Positions 51,390 to 59,482 of a stretch of 64,000 nucleotides of DNA are shown here, one piece after another. The stretch lies in NCBI GenBank assembly GCA_018241445.1, contig JAFEDT010000011.1, forward strand, positions 186,001 to 250,000, given 5' to 3'. The DNA is from Pseudomonadota bacterium (lineage in GTDB: Bacteria > Pseudomonadota > Gammaproteobacteria > Steroidobacterales > Steroidobacteraceae). Position 1 is the stretch's first letter; every line of letters starts with the position of its first letter. The notes beneath the pieces were generated by a model that worked only from the letters and a program-made list of their open reading frames with translations, was not told where the DNA came from and did no database searches. A program made the position numbers and the translations under genes.

Positions 51390-51689
51390 TCAGGTCCGGT
51401 GCGCGCCGATGTATTCGCTCAGGCGGCGCAGCGAGGCGAAGATGCGCTCATTGGCGGCATCGTCGGCGCGCAACTGCACGCCGTAGCGCTTGGACGCCAC
51501 CAGGGCAATCTCCAGGATGTCGATCGAGTCCAGTCCGAGCCCCTCGCCGTACAGCGGCTGGTCGGGATCGATCTGGCCGGCGGGGATGTCGAGGTTCAGC
51601 GCCTCGACGATCAGGCCGGCGAGCTCCTGCATCAGGGCGGTCTGATCCTGTGGCCGGGCCTGCCGCAGGGGCGACGCATTGTCGGACAT
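51390..51689 (-). CDS. Acyl carrier protein (XanC-like)
   Basis: The 99-residue protein has the phosphopantetheine attachment site GLGLDSIDILE with Ser55 and typical helices around it. It would carry the aryl starter and growing polyene. ATG 51689 is chosen in place of the in-frame upstream codon because the ACP fold begins later. It lies 31 bases after the GT2 gene and directly before the AMP-ligase. Confidence 0.9.
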   Translation of the reverse strand: MSDNASPLRQARPQDQTALMQELAGLIVEALNLDIPAGQIDPDQPLYGEGLGLDSIDILEIALVASKRYGVQLRADDAANERIFASLRRLSEYIGAHRT

Positions 51690-51720
51690 TGACTGCTCTG
51701 GGGTCTGGCGATGGCCGCCA

Positions 51721-52473
51721 TTATACAAGGCGGCGGCGCAGCAACCGTGGCAGCTGCAGGAGGAAGGATCCGAACAGCCGGAAATACATCCCGGTCAGCA
51801 GGACATTGTCGCGCACGTAGTGGTAATGCGACACGCCCCCTTCCCGGGGCGGAAAATAGCGCACCGGGGCGGCCAGATTGACGAACGGTACGCCGCGCCA
51901 GAACAGCCGCACCACCGCCTCGGCATCGAAATCGAAGCGCCGCATCCAGCGGGTGCTGCGCATCACTTCCAGCAGCGGCGCAACCGGGTAGACACGGAAT
52001 CCGAACAGCGAATCCCCGACGCCGGCGCCGAGGGTCTCCACACCGGTCGCCCAGTTTGAGATACGGCGTCCGTAGACTCGCTCGCGTGGCGCGCTGGCGT
52101 CGAAGCGCGGCACACCCAGGATCATCGCCCGTGGGGCCGCAGCCGAGGCGGCCATGAAGGGGACGATGGAGGCGGCGGGATGTTGCCCGTCGGCGTCCAT
52201 GGTCAGGACATGGCTGAATCCGGCGCGCTCGGCCTGCTGCAGTCCGTCGAAGATCGCGGCGCCCTTGCCGCCGTTGCAGGAGCGCCGCCAGAGCCGCACC
52301 TGTGGATCGCCCGCGATGGCGGCTTCCAGTGCCGCGGCGCTGCCGTCGCTGCTGCCGTCGTCCACGACCCACACCGGCGCCCAGTGCTCCCGGGCCGCGC
52401 GCACGGTGTCCAGCAGCCGCACCCCGGGGTTATAGCTGGGGATGAGTACCAGGTGGGTCGTGGAGAATGTCAT
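51721..52473 (-). CDS. GT2 glycosyltransferase of pigment cluster
   Basis: This 250-residue protein has a GT2 A-fold with LVLIPSYNPGVRLLD, VVDDGSSDGS, NGGKGAAI and the metal-binding TMDADGQHPAA (DxD). It lacks the long membrane tail of DPMS-type enzymes. Aryl-polyene clusters generally encode such a transferase; the sugar and acceptor are unknown. The start overlaps the MipA-like gene stop by ATGA. Confidence 0.85.
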   Translation of the reverse strand: MTFSTTHLVLIPSYNPGVRLLDTVRAAREHWAPVWVVDDGSSDGSAAALEAAIAGDPQVRLWRRSCNGGKGAAIFDGLQQAERAGFSHVLTMDADGQHPAASIVPFMAASAAAPRAMILGVPRFDASAPRERVYGRRISNWATGVETLGAGVGDSLFGFRVYPVAPLLEVMRSTRWMRRFDFDAEAVVRLFWRGVPFVNLAAPVRYFPPREGGVSHYHYVRDNVLLTGMYFRLFGSFLLQLPRLLRRRLV

Positions 52474-53429
52474 TCATCCTGCCCCACGCTGCGGGCCGAG
52501 CGGGCAATGATCCACGCGGCCGCGATTCCGGCGGTCCAGTAGCTGTTGCGGCGTACCAGGGGGCTGTCCGCAAAGCTGGCCCCGGCCAGGCTGTCATGGC
52601 GCACAAAGGCGCCTGCCCACCAGGTGGGGTAGCGCCGGGTGATCGACGCCAGCGCCTGCGTGCCGGCGTATCCGCCGCCAGCTTCGTAGGCCGGGCGGCT
52701 GGCCGTGGCGTACTGCGGCGCGACGCTGTAGAAGTAATCGTCGTAGCGCCGGGTGGCGAACAGCGGGCCGGCGAGCAGGCCGAGCTGCCAACCAGTCAGA
52801 TGGGGCAGTTGCGAGATGTCCAGGTCGAGCTGCGGTGCTGCGAATATCCCGACATAGTGCGGGGAGGCCTGGGCCGTGAACGCCGCCCGCACCGGCAGCC
52901 GCAGGTCCAGCCGCACGCGTGCATCGGCACTGCGCCACAGGTGCGTATCGAGGGAGGCGCCGACCTCCACCGTCGGGCGCAGGTCAGGCATGCCGTGGCG
53001 CGCCGAGTTGCTGCGCACCGGGGTGGTGCCGTTGACGCTCAGGTTGATCTCGATCCGGTCCTGGTTCAGAAAGCGTCCCCGCAGGCCGTTCTGGTCCGAG
53101 CGCAGGATTTTCCCCCGATATATGAAGTAGGGAATCGGCAGTGGGTAGGCGTGGCTGGTGTCCGCGCCACGATAATCGTCGAAGAACACCACTCCGACAC
53201 CCAGGCCCAGTTCCCAGGCCGGCCGCGTGGCGGGTGCGTGGTAGGCGGAGCTTTCCGCGTCGCCGGAGGCGGCAACGCCTGTTTTCGGCGCTGGGGCCGG
53301 GACCGCGACAGGATCCGCGGCAGGTGGTGCGGCGGCGCCGGCGGCGCGGGCCATGACGCCCGCGGCGAGCAGCGACAGCGCGCAGCACCAGGCCGTGCGG
53401 GCCCGTGTCGCCTCAGGCGGAAGGTGCAC
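52470..53429 (-). CDS. MipA/OmpV-family outer-membrane protein
   Basis: The 319-residue protein has a signal peptide (about residues 10-32) and the MipA/OmpV beta-barrel pattern: WELGLGVGVVFFDDYRGAD, LPIPYFIYRGKILR and the paired LDISQLPHLTGWQLGLLAGPLFA. GTG 53429 overlaps the preceding stop by 17 bases and precedes the signal peptide. In this setting it may anchor or channel the pigment lipid at the outer membrane, although MipA proteins are otherwise linked to murein hydrolases. Confidence 0.8.
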   Translation of the reverse strand: MHLPPEATRARTAWCCALSLLAAGVMARAAGAAAPPAADPVAVPAPAPKTGVAASGDAESSAYHAPATRPAWELGLGVGVVFFDDYRGADTSHAYPLPIPYFIYRGKILRSDQNGLRGRFLNQDRIEINLSVNGTTPVRSNSARHGMPDLRPTVEVGASLDTHLWRSADARVRLDLRLPVRAAFTAQASPHYVGIFAAPQLDLDISQLPHLTGWQLGLLAGPLFATRRYDDYFYSVAPQYATASRPAYEAGGGYAGTQALASITRRYPTWWAGAFVRHDSLAGASFADSPLVRRNSYWTAGIAAAWIIARSARSVGQDE

Positions 53430-54507
53430 GGACGCCCATAGCGACGGCTTCGATTTCCACCAGCAGGTCCCCACGACACACGTCGGCCTGCAGGTACACC
53501 AGCTGCGCGCCGGCGCCCGCCACAGGCGCCAGCTGCTGCTGGATGGCGGGCAGATCGCGGGGGTGGCGGACGTAGACCTTGCACGACAGGTCAGCGGTGC
53601 GAAAGGGCTCGCCGCCCACGCGGCGGTTTGCCTCCTGAAGCAGCGCTTCGATATTGGCTATCGTCTCGCGCGTCTGCGCCGCGACGTCGCCGGCGTGCAG
53701 GGTGCGGTGTCCCACGATACTGGCGGTGCCCGATATGAACAGGGTGAGGCCGCCCGCCTCGCGCAGCACGGTGGCGCGCGAGAATACAGGGCTGTGCCGC
53801 CCGTATTGGGGCGGGTAGTGATAGGCGCTGACCTGGCGCGGGTTCTCGATGAACAGCGGCGCGGTCCGGGCGGACAGGAAGTACACCACCACCGGGCCGC
53901 CTGCCGGCGCACCCAGGGCCGAAGCCGCCGGCACCGGTCCGGTCAGCGCGCGCCCCGCTGCCTGCAGCGCGTGCTGGCGTGCGCTGTTGAAACGCCGGTA
54001 ACGCTCGACCCCGCCGTCGTCGCCGTTGATGTCGGGAACGTAGTTCCATACCCGCAGCAGGTGAGGATGCTCACCCGCATCCAGCGCCGCGCAGACCTCG
54101 CGGTAAGCCGCGGTGGTGGCCGCGTGCAGTGCGCCATGCGGGTCGGGCAACTGGGGGGCGGCTGCCGCGCCGTCCTCGTGCACGCTGATACAGCCGAAGG
54201 TCAGGTTGTCCGAGTGCCGCAGGCTGACGCGGCGGTGGCGCCCCGCCAGGGCGGGTCCGGCACAGTGCCAGACCTCGAACAGCGGTCCCGGGGGGGCGAG
54301 CACGCCGGCTGCAACACGTGCCAGGGGATATTCCTCCACAACGGCCTCGGCACCGGGGCCGAAGGCGGCACCTCCCAGCACCTGTCGCGCGCTGTCGGCC
54401 GCTGCGGGCGGCCGGGGCAGGTAGCGCAGGCCCAACGCCGTGGTCGCCTGGACGCCGGAAATGCCGGCGGCCTCAGGGAGAGGTCTTGCCGGTTCCGGTG
54501 ACGGCAT
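53413..54507 (-). CDS. xanB2: XanB2-like chorismatase (3-hydroxybenzoate synthase)
   Basis: The 364-residue protein matches the FkbO/Hyg5/XanB2 chorismatase family: LRVWNYVPDINGDDGGVERYRRFN, PVVVYFLSARTAPLFIENPRQVSAYHYPPQYG, FISGTASIVGH and a C-terminal YLQADVCRGDLLVEIE, with a YjgF/RidA-like fold. XanB2 converts chorismate to 3- and 4-hydroxybenzoate, the aryl starter for xanthomonadin. It heads the pigment operon. ATG 54507 overlaps the upstream small gene by 35 bases; a slightly later start is possible because the first 20 residues are not conserved. Confidence 0.85.
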   Translation of the reverse strand: MPSPEPARPLPEAAGISGVQATTALGLRYLPRPPAAADSARQVLGGAAFGPGAEAVVEEYPLARVAAGVLAPPGPLFEVWHCAGPALAGRHRRVSLRHSDNLTFGCISVHEDGAAAAPQLPDPHGALHAATTAAYREVCAALDAGEHPHLLRVWNYVPDINGDDGGVERYRRFNSARQHALQAAGRALTGPVPAASALGAPAGGPVVVYFLSARTAPLFIENPRQVSAYHYPPQYGRHSPVFSRATVLREAGGLTLFISGTASIVGHRTLHAGDVAAQTRETIANIEALLQEANRRVGGEPFRTADLSCKVYVRHPRDLPAIQQQLAPVAGAGAQLVYLQADVCRGDLLVEIEAVAMGVRAPSA

Positions 54508-54829
54508 CCTTGACGCCGTGCGCTGCGTTTCTGAAGTCACCGCCGATCCTGCGGGCCGCATCCGCCGTTGCATGACCGACCTCGCGGCTCTTGTCGGCAA
54601 CGGCGTGGCCGACTTTCTTCGACCCCGTCGCAACCTTGTGACCGACGTCCACGGAAGTATCGCGCACCGCATGGCCGACCTTGACGGCGCCGTCGGCGAC
54701 ACTGCGGCCGGCGCGCCTGGCATCGTCCCTGACGCTGGTGCCGGTCGGGGCGGCGTTGTCAGCCGCGGCGGCGAGGGGAGCCAGTAACAGCAGGGTGGCG
54801 GTCGCCGCCGACAGGTATCGCGGATTCAT
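54473..54829 (-). CDS. Small exported protein with 11-residue repeats (LEA-like)
   Basis: The 118-residue protein has a signal peptide (about 1-23). A helical region then repeats every 11 residues with VGH at positions 51, 62 and 84 and VGH again at 73, plus IGG at 95, giving amphipathic stripes rich in Ala, Lys, Asp and Val. Such 11-residue periodicity occurs in LEA-type desiccation proteins and lipid-surface helices. It starts the minus strand just upstream of xanB2 and may bind the envelope or pigment lipid; that is speculative. Confidence 0.65.
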   Translation of the reverse strand: MNPRYLSAATATLLLLAPLAAAADNAAPTGTSVRDDARRAGRSVADGAVKVGHAVRDTSVDVGHKVATGSKKVGHAVADKSREVGHATADAARRIGGDFRNAAHGVKDAVTGTGKTSP

Positions 54830-54930
54830 GATCGCATCGTACGACAGTCACCCGGCGTTTGCATGGGCGCCGAGCACGGGGCGCCGAGCACAGGTGCCAA
54901 TCACAATGTGCTTCGGGCACACTTGCCCGG

Positions 54931-56661
54931 ATGCGCCTCGATCGCCTGCCGCTTGCGGTACTGCGCAACCGTTACGTTCCGGGCGGTTGGGATGTGCTCG
55001 CCTTCGTGCTGGTATTTGCCTTCTTCGTCTACCTGGCCCAGGCGGCCCGTGGGCTCACCGGCTCGCTGGCGCACCTCGAGGCGACGCCGATCTCACTGGA
55101 TCCGCACGCGCTGGTGGGCTATGCCGCGCGCACCGGCTTGCGCATGCTGGTGGCGCTGGCGTGTTCGCTGCTGTTCACCTTCACCTACGCCACCCTGGCG
55201 GCGAAGAGCCGGCGCGCCGAGGTGCTGCTGGTGCCGCTGCTGGACTTTCTGCAGTCGGTGCCCATCCTGAGCTTCTCGATCGTCATCATCTTCTTCGTGC
55301 AGCTCACCCCGGGCCGGGTGGCGGGTGCGGAGTTCGCCGCGATCTTCCTGATCTTCACCAGTCAGGCCTGGAACATGGCCTTCAGTTTCTATCACTCCCT
55401 GCGCAGCATCCCGGACGAACTGGTGGAGGCGGCGCGCAACTTCCAGTTGAGTCCGTGGATGCGCTTCTGGCGCCTGGAAGTGCCGTTCGCCATGCCGCCG
55501 CTGATCTGGAACATGATGATGTCGGTCTCCGGCGGCTGGTTCTTCGTGGTCGCCTCCGAGGCCCTGACGGTGGGCGAGAACCGCATCGCGCTGCCGGGCG
55601 TGGGATCCTACATTGCGCTGGCCAACGACCAGCGCGACTACGCCGCGATCGGCTGGGCGATTGCCGCCATGTTCGTGGTGATCCTGCTCTTCGACCAGCT
55701 GATCTTTCGACCGCTGATCGCCAGCGCCGACTGGTTTCGCCTGGAGCAGGAGACCGGCCAGACCGCCAACAGTCCCTGGGCGCTGACCATGATGCGCCGC
55801 TCGCACATCCTCGGGATGATCGGCCGGGCATTCGCAGGCGCGCTGCGCTCCGGCATGCGGCCGGCACGTCCGGCCGCGCAGCCCGTGCGCGCCCATGAGT
55901 CCCGCGGTTCGCGACTGGCGGACCTCGCCTGGTACGCGCTGCTGATCGCGCTCGGCCTGCTGGCGTTGTGGAAGGCGGCGACCTTCATCCGCGGCGACGT
56001 GCCGGTGGGAGAGGTGCGCCACGTGATCGTGCTGGGACTCATCACCCTGCTGCGCGTGGCGGTGCTGATCGCGCTCGCCAGCCTGATCTGGGTGCCCGTC
56101 GGTGTATGGGTGGGCATGCGGCCGCGGGTGGCGCAGATCATCCAGCCGGTGGCGCAGTTTCTCGCCGCCTTCCCGACCAACCTGTTCTTCGGCTTCGTGG
56201 TGTCGGCGATCGTGCTGTTCCATCTGACGCCAGACATCTGGCTCAGCCCGCTGATGATCCTGGGCACCCAGTGGTACATCCTGTTCAACGTGATCGTGGG
56301 TGCTTCGGCCATTTCGCCCGATCTGCGTTACGCCAGCGAGAATCTGGGGCTGACGGGCTGGCTGTGGTGGAAGCGCCTGGCGCTGCCGGCGGTATTCCCG
56401 TTTTATGTCACCGGGGCCATCACCGCCGCCGGCGGCTCGTGGAACGCCAGCGTCGCTGCGGAGGTGGTCTCCTGGGGCCGTGAGACCGTGACCGCGCATG
56501 GCCTGGGCGCTTACATCGCCGCGGCACAATCCACCTCGCCGCCGGACCTGCCGCGCGTGGTGCTGGGCACGGTGGTGCTCAGTGTGTTCGTCGTCACCCT
56601 GAACCGCGTATTCTGGCGGCCGCTGTACGCCCGCGCGGAACGCAAGTTCCGCCTGAGCTGA
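54931..56661 (+). CDS. Fused double ABC permease (nitrate/sulfonate/taurine type)
   Basis: The 576-residue protein contains two BPD_transp_1 modules joined by a linker. Each has about six helices and an EAA-like loop: EAARNFQLSPWMRFWRLEVP in the first half and ENLGLTGWLWWKRLALP in the second. Two permeases are normally separate chains, so this is a fusion. It is followed 19 bases later by its ATPase, and no substrate-binding protein is in the window. ATG 54931 precedes the first module. Substrate unknown. Confidence 0.88.
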   Translation: MRLDRLPLAVLRNRYVPGGWDVLAFVLVFAFFVYLAQAARGLTGSLAHLEATPISLDPHALVGYAARTGLRMLVALACSLLFTFTYATLAAKSRRAEVLLVPLLDFLQSVPILSFSIVIIFFVQLTPGRVAGAEFAAIFLIFTSQAWNMAFSFYHSLRSIPDELVEAARNFQLSPWMRFWRLEVPFAMPPLIWNMMMSVSGGWFFVVASEALTVGENRIALPGVGSYIALANDQRDYAAIGWAIAAMFVVILLFDQLIFRPLIASADWFRLEQETGQTANSPWALTMMRRSHILGMIGRAFAGALRSGMRPARPAAQPVRAHESRGSRLADLAWYALLIALGLLALWKAATFIRGDVPVGEVRHVIVLGLITLLRVAVLIALASLIWVPVGVWVGMRPRVAQIIQPVAQFLAAFPTNLFFGFVVSAIVLFHLTPDIWLSPLMILGTQWYILFNVIVGASAISPDLRYASENLGLTGWLWWKRLALPAVFPFYVTGAITAAGGSWNASVAAEVVSWGRETVTAHGLGAYIAAAQSTSPPDLPRVVLGTVVLSVFVVTLNRVFWRPLYARAERKFRLS

Positions 56662-56680
56662 ACCGCAGGAGAACCCTCAA

Positions 56681-58000
56681 GTGAACGCCGTCGCGCCCCT
56701 GAGCCTCGCACCGCTGCTGGACGTGCAGGGCGTCAACAAGTCCTTTCGCAAGCCCGACGGCGACGAGCTGGTGGTGCTGGAGAACGTCAACCTGTCCCTG
56801 CGCCCCGGGGAGATCGTGGGGCTGCTGGGGCGCTCCGGGTCGGGCAAGTCGACGCTGTTGCGCTGTATCGCCGGACTGGATCCGCCGACCGGGGGCGCGG
56901 TCAACTACCTGGGCCAGGAGGTGCTGGCGCCGGCGGCGGGCATCACCATGGTGTTCCAGAGCTTTGCCCTGTTTCCGTGGCTGACGGTGCTGCAGAACGT
57001 GCAGCTGGGCCTGGAAGCGCTCGGCGTGCCCGAGGCGGAGATGCGCCGCCGCTCGCTGCAGGCCATCGACCTGATCGGGCTGGACGGCTTCGAGTCCGCC
57101 TATCCGCGCGAGCTGTCCGGTGGCATGCGTCAGCGCGTGGGCTTCGCGCGCGCGCTGGTGGTACATCCCAGCATCCTGCTGATGGACGAGCCCTTTTCGG
57201 CGCTGGATGTGCTCACCGCGGAAACGCTGCGCAGCGACTTCCTCGACCTGTGGGGCGAAGGGCAGCTGCCGATCAAGGCGGTGCTGATGGTCACGCACAA
57301 CATCGAGGAGGCGGTGCAGATGTGCGACCGCCTGCTGATCTTCTCCACCAATCCGGGCCGGGTGGTCAGCGAGATCCATGTTGACCTGCCGCAGCCGCGC
57401 CATGCGCATGACCCGCGCTTTCGTGCACTGATCGACCGGGTGTACGTGGAGATGACGGTGCGGCCCGCTGCCGCGCGCAGTTCCAAGGCGGAGCGTTTCC
57501 CGGGCACCGGCATCGGCACCGCGCTTACGCACGTGTCCTCCAACGTGCTGCAGGGCCTGATGGAGGCGGTGAACGAGCCGCCCTACAACGGCAAGGCGGA
57601 TCTGCCGGCGATCGCGCAGGAGCTGCACATGGAGGTGGACGATCTGTTTCCCGCAGCCGAGGCGCTGCAGCTGCTGCGCTTCGCCGAAGTGGAGGGCGGC
57701 GACATGCGTCTTACCGAGGCGGGACTGCAGTTCGCGCGCGACGACGGCGATGAGCGCAAGAAGCTGTTCGCACGCCACCTGATCACCTACGTGCCACTCG
57801 CCGCGCACGTGCGCCGGGTGCTGGACGAGCGCTCCACCCACAGTGCGCGCAAGAGCCGTTTCGCCGATGAGCTGGAGGACTACATGTCGGAGGAGGCGGC
57901 GGAGGAGACGCTGCGCACCATCATCAGCTGGGGCCGCTATGCCGAGGTGTTCGCCTACGACGACAGCCACCAGGCCTTCAGCCTGGAAAACCCGGTGTGA
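56681..58000 (+). CDS. ABC transporter ATPase with AAA-associated C-terminal domain
   Basis: The 439-residue protein has Walker A GRSGSGKST (residues 50-58), the Q-loop VFQSF, the signature LSGGMRQRVGFARALVVHP and Walker B ILLMDEPFSALD. Then follows a C-terminal AAA-associated helical domain of about 150 residues (from SSKAERFPGTGIG to the end) that may sense a ligand or bind the permease. GTG 56681 follows an AGGAGA site. It pairs with the fused permease immediately upstream. The family is linked to nitrate/sulfonate-type uptake. Confidence 0.9.
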   Translation: MNAVAPLSLAPLLDVQGVNKSFRKPDGDELVVLENVNLSLRPGEIVGLLGRSGSGKSTLLRCIAGLDPPTGGAVNYLGQEVLAPAAGITMVFQSFALFPWLTVLQNVQLGLEALGVPEAEMRRRSLQAIDLIGLDGFESAYPRELSGGMRQRVGFARALVVHPSILLMDEPFSALDVLTAETLRSDFLDLWGEGQLPIKAVLMVTHNIEEAVQMCDRLLIFSTNPGRVVSEIHVDLPQPRHAHDPRFRALIDRVYVEMTVRPAAARSSKAERFPGTGIGTALTHVSSNVLQGLMEAVNEPPYNGKADLPAIAQELHMEVDDLFPAAEALQLLRFAEVEGGDMRLTEAGLQFARDDGDERKKLFARHLITYVPLAAHVRRVLDERSTHSARKSRFADELEDYMSEEAAEETLRTIISWGRYAEVFAYDDSHQAFSLENPV

Positions 58001-58006
58001 TGCTTA

Positions 58007-59482
58007 TCACCGCAGCGGCAGCTGCTGCGTGTCCCAGCCGCCGCCGAGTGACGTCAGCAGCGACACCGTCTGCGTCAGCTGCCGCGCCGTGATTTCACGC
58101 CACGCCCTCTCGGCCGCCAGTGATGCGTTCTGCGCCGCGACCACGTTCAGGTAGTCGACGGTACCCGCCTTGTACTGGTCCTGGGTGATGCTCAGGGTCA
58201 ACGCCGCGGCCTCGGCTGCCTTGTGTTGCGACACGGCCTCCTCATGCAGCACACGCACGTTGACCAGCGCATCCTCCACGTTCTGGAAGGCCGACAGCAC
58301 GATCTGGCGATAGCCCGCGACACTCTGGTCGTAGAGTGCCCGCGCCTGGCGCACCTGGCTGCGGCGCCCGCCAAAATCCAGCAGGGTGAGCGCCAGGCCC
58401 GGTCCCAGGGACCAGAATCGGTTGGGCAGGGAGAACAGGTGGTTCCATGCATCGCTCTGGTAACCACCGCTGCCGCCCAGGGTCAGCGTCGGGAACCAGG
58501 CGGCCTCGGCCACACCGATCTGCGCGTTGGCGGCGGCGACGCGCCGCTCACTTGCGGCGATGTCGGGGCGCCGCTCCAGCAGCTGCGAGGGCAGCAACAG
58601 CGGCGCCGCCGGCACCGTCGGGGTGTCGTGGCGCCGGGCGAGAGACAGGGCCGCGGGTGGCTTGCCCACCAGCACCGCAATCGCATGTTCCAGCGTGGCG
58701 CGCGTGATGCCCAGGTCCAGCCATTGAGTGTGCGCGTTCTCGAACTGCGTCTGTGCCTGCGTCACGTCGGTACGCTGCGCCACGCCGGCGTCATAGCGCG
58801 CCTGGGTCACATCGAGTGCCTTCTGGTAGGCCTCCATGGAACCGGCCAGCAGGTCCAGCTCCATGTCGGTGATACGCAGCTGGAAGTAGCTCTGCGCCAG
58901 GGTCGCCTGCGCCGACAGCAACGCCGCCGCCAGGTCGGCGGCGCTCGCCTGCGCCGCTTCACGGTTTGCCTCCACGTTGCGGCGGATGCGGCCCCAGACG
59001 TCCAGCTCCCAGCTCACGGTGAGATCGGCGCGGAACAGGTTGGTGGTCCTGCGGCCGACGCCGCTGGTCGTCGAGGCCCCGGTGCCGATCTGCGAATTCT
59101 GGCCGCGCGTCACGCTCGCGTCCGCCCCTATCGTCGGCAGATACTGGGCGCGCGCGCCACCGAGCAGCGCCAGCGCCTGGTCGTAGCGGCCGAGCGCCAG
59201 CGCGACGTTCTGGTTGGAGACCTCCACCTGCCTGATGAGTGCGTCCAGGTCCGCATCCGCGAACACCGCCCACCAGTCGCCGCGGGCAGCCGTGTCCTGC
59301 GGCTGCGCCGGCTTCCAGCCCTCAACCTCCTTGTACTGAGCTGGCACTTGTAGCTGCGGGCGGTGGTAGCGTGGACCCACGGTGAGGAACTCGCACCCTC
59401 CCAGCAGGACCATGCTGCCGGCCAGCGCCACCAGGCGCACGGCGGCGCGGTTGCGGGGCCGGCGGCCATGCAGCGCGCTCAC
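58007..59482 (-). CDS. NodT/OprM-type RND efflux outer-membrane lipoprotein
   Basis: The 491-residue protein has a lipoprotein signal (lipobox LLGGC), the TolC/NodT-family segments [45 protein letters not shown] and [10 protein letters not shown], and two repeats of the OEP helical hairpin. It would form the outer-membrane exit of the MdtBC-like pump. GTG 59482 overlaps the RND gene stop (GTGA). Its end lies six bases from the convergent ABC ATPase gene. Confidence 0.92.
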   Translation of the reverse strand: MSALHGRRPRNRAAVRLVALAGSMVLLGGCEFLTVGPRYHRPQLQVPAQYKEVEGWKPAQPQDTAARGDWWAVFADADLDALIRQVEVSNQNVALALGRYDQALALLGGARAQYLPTIGADASVTRGQNSQIGTGASTTSGVGRRTTNLFRADLTVSWELDVWGRIRRNVEANREAAQASAADLAAALLSAQATLAQSYFQLRITDMELDLLAGSMEAYQKALDVTQARYDAGVAQRTDVTQAQTQFENAHTQWLDLGITRATLEHAIAVLVGKPPAALSLARRHDTPTVPAAPLLLPSQLLERRPDIAASERRVAAANAQIGVAEAAWFPTLTLGGSGGYQSDAWNHLFSLPNRFWSLGPGLALTLLDFGGRRSQVRQARALYDQSVAGYRQIVLSAFQNVEDALVNVRVLHEEAVSQHKAAEAAALTLSITQDQYKAGTVDYLNVVAAQNASLAAERAWREITARQLTQTVSLLTSLGGGWDTQQLPLR

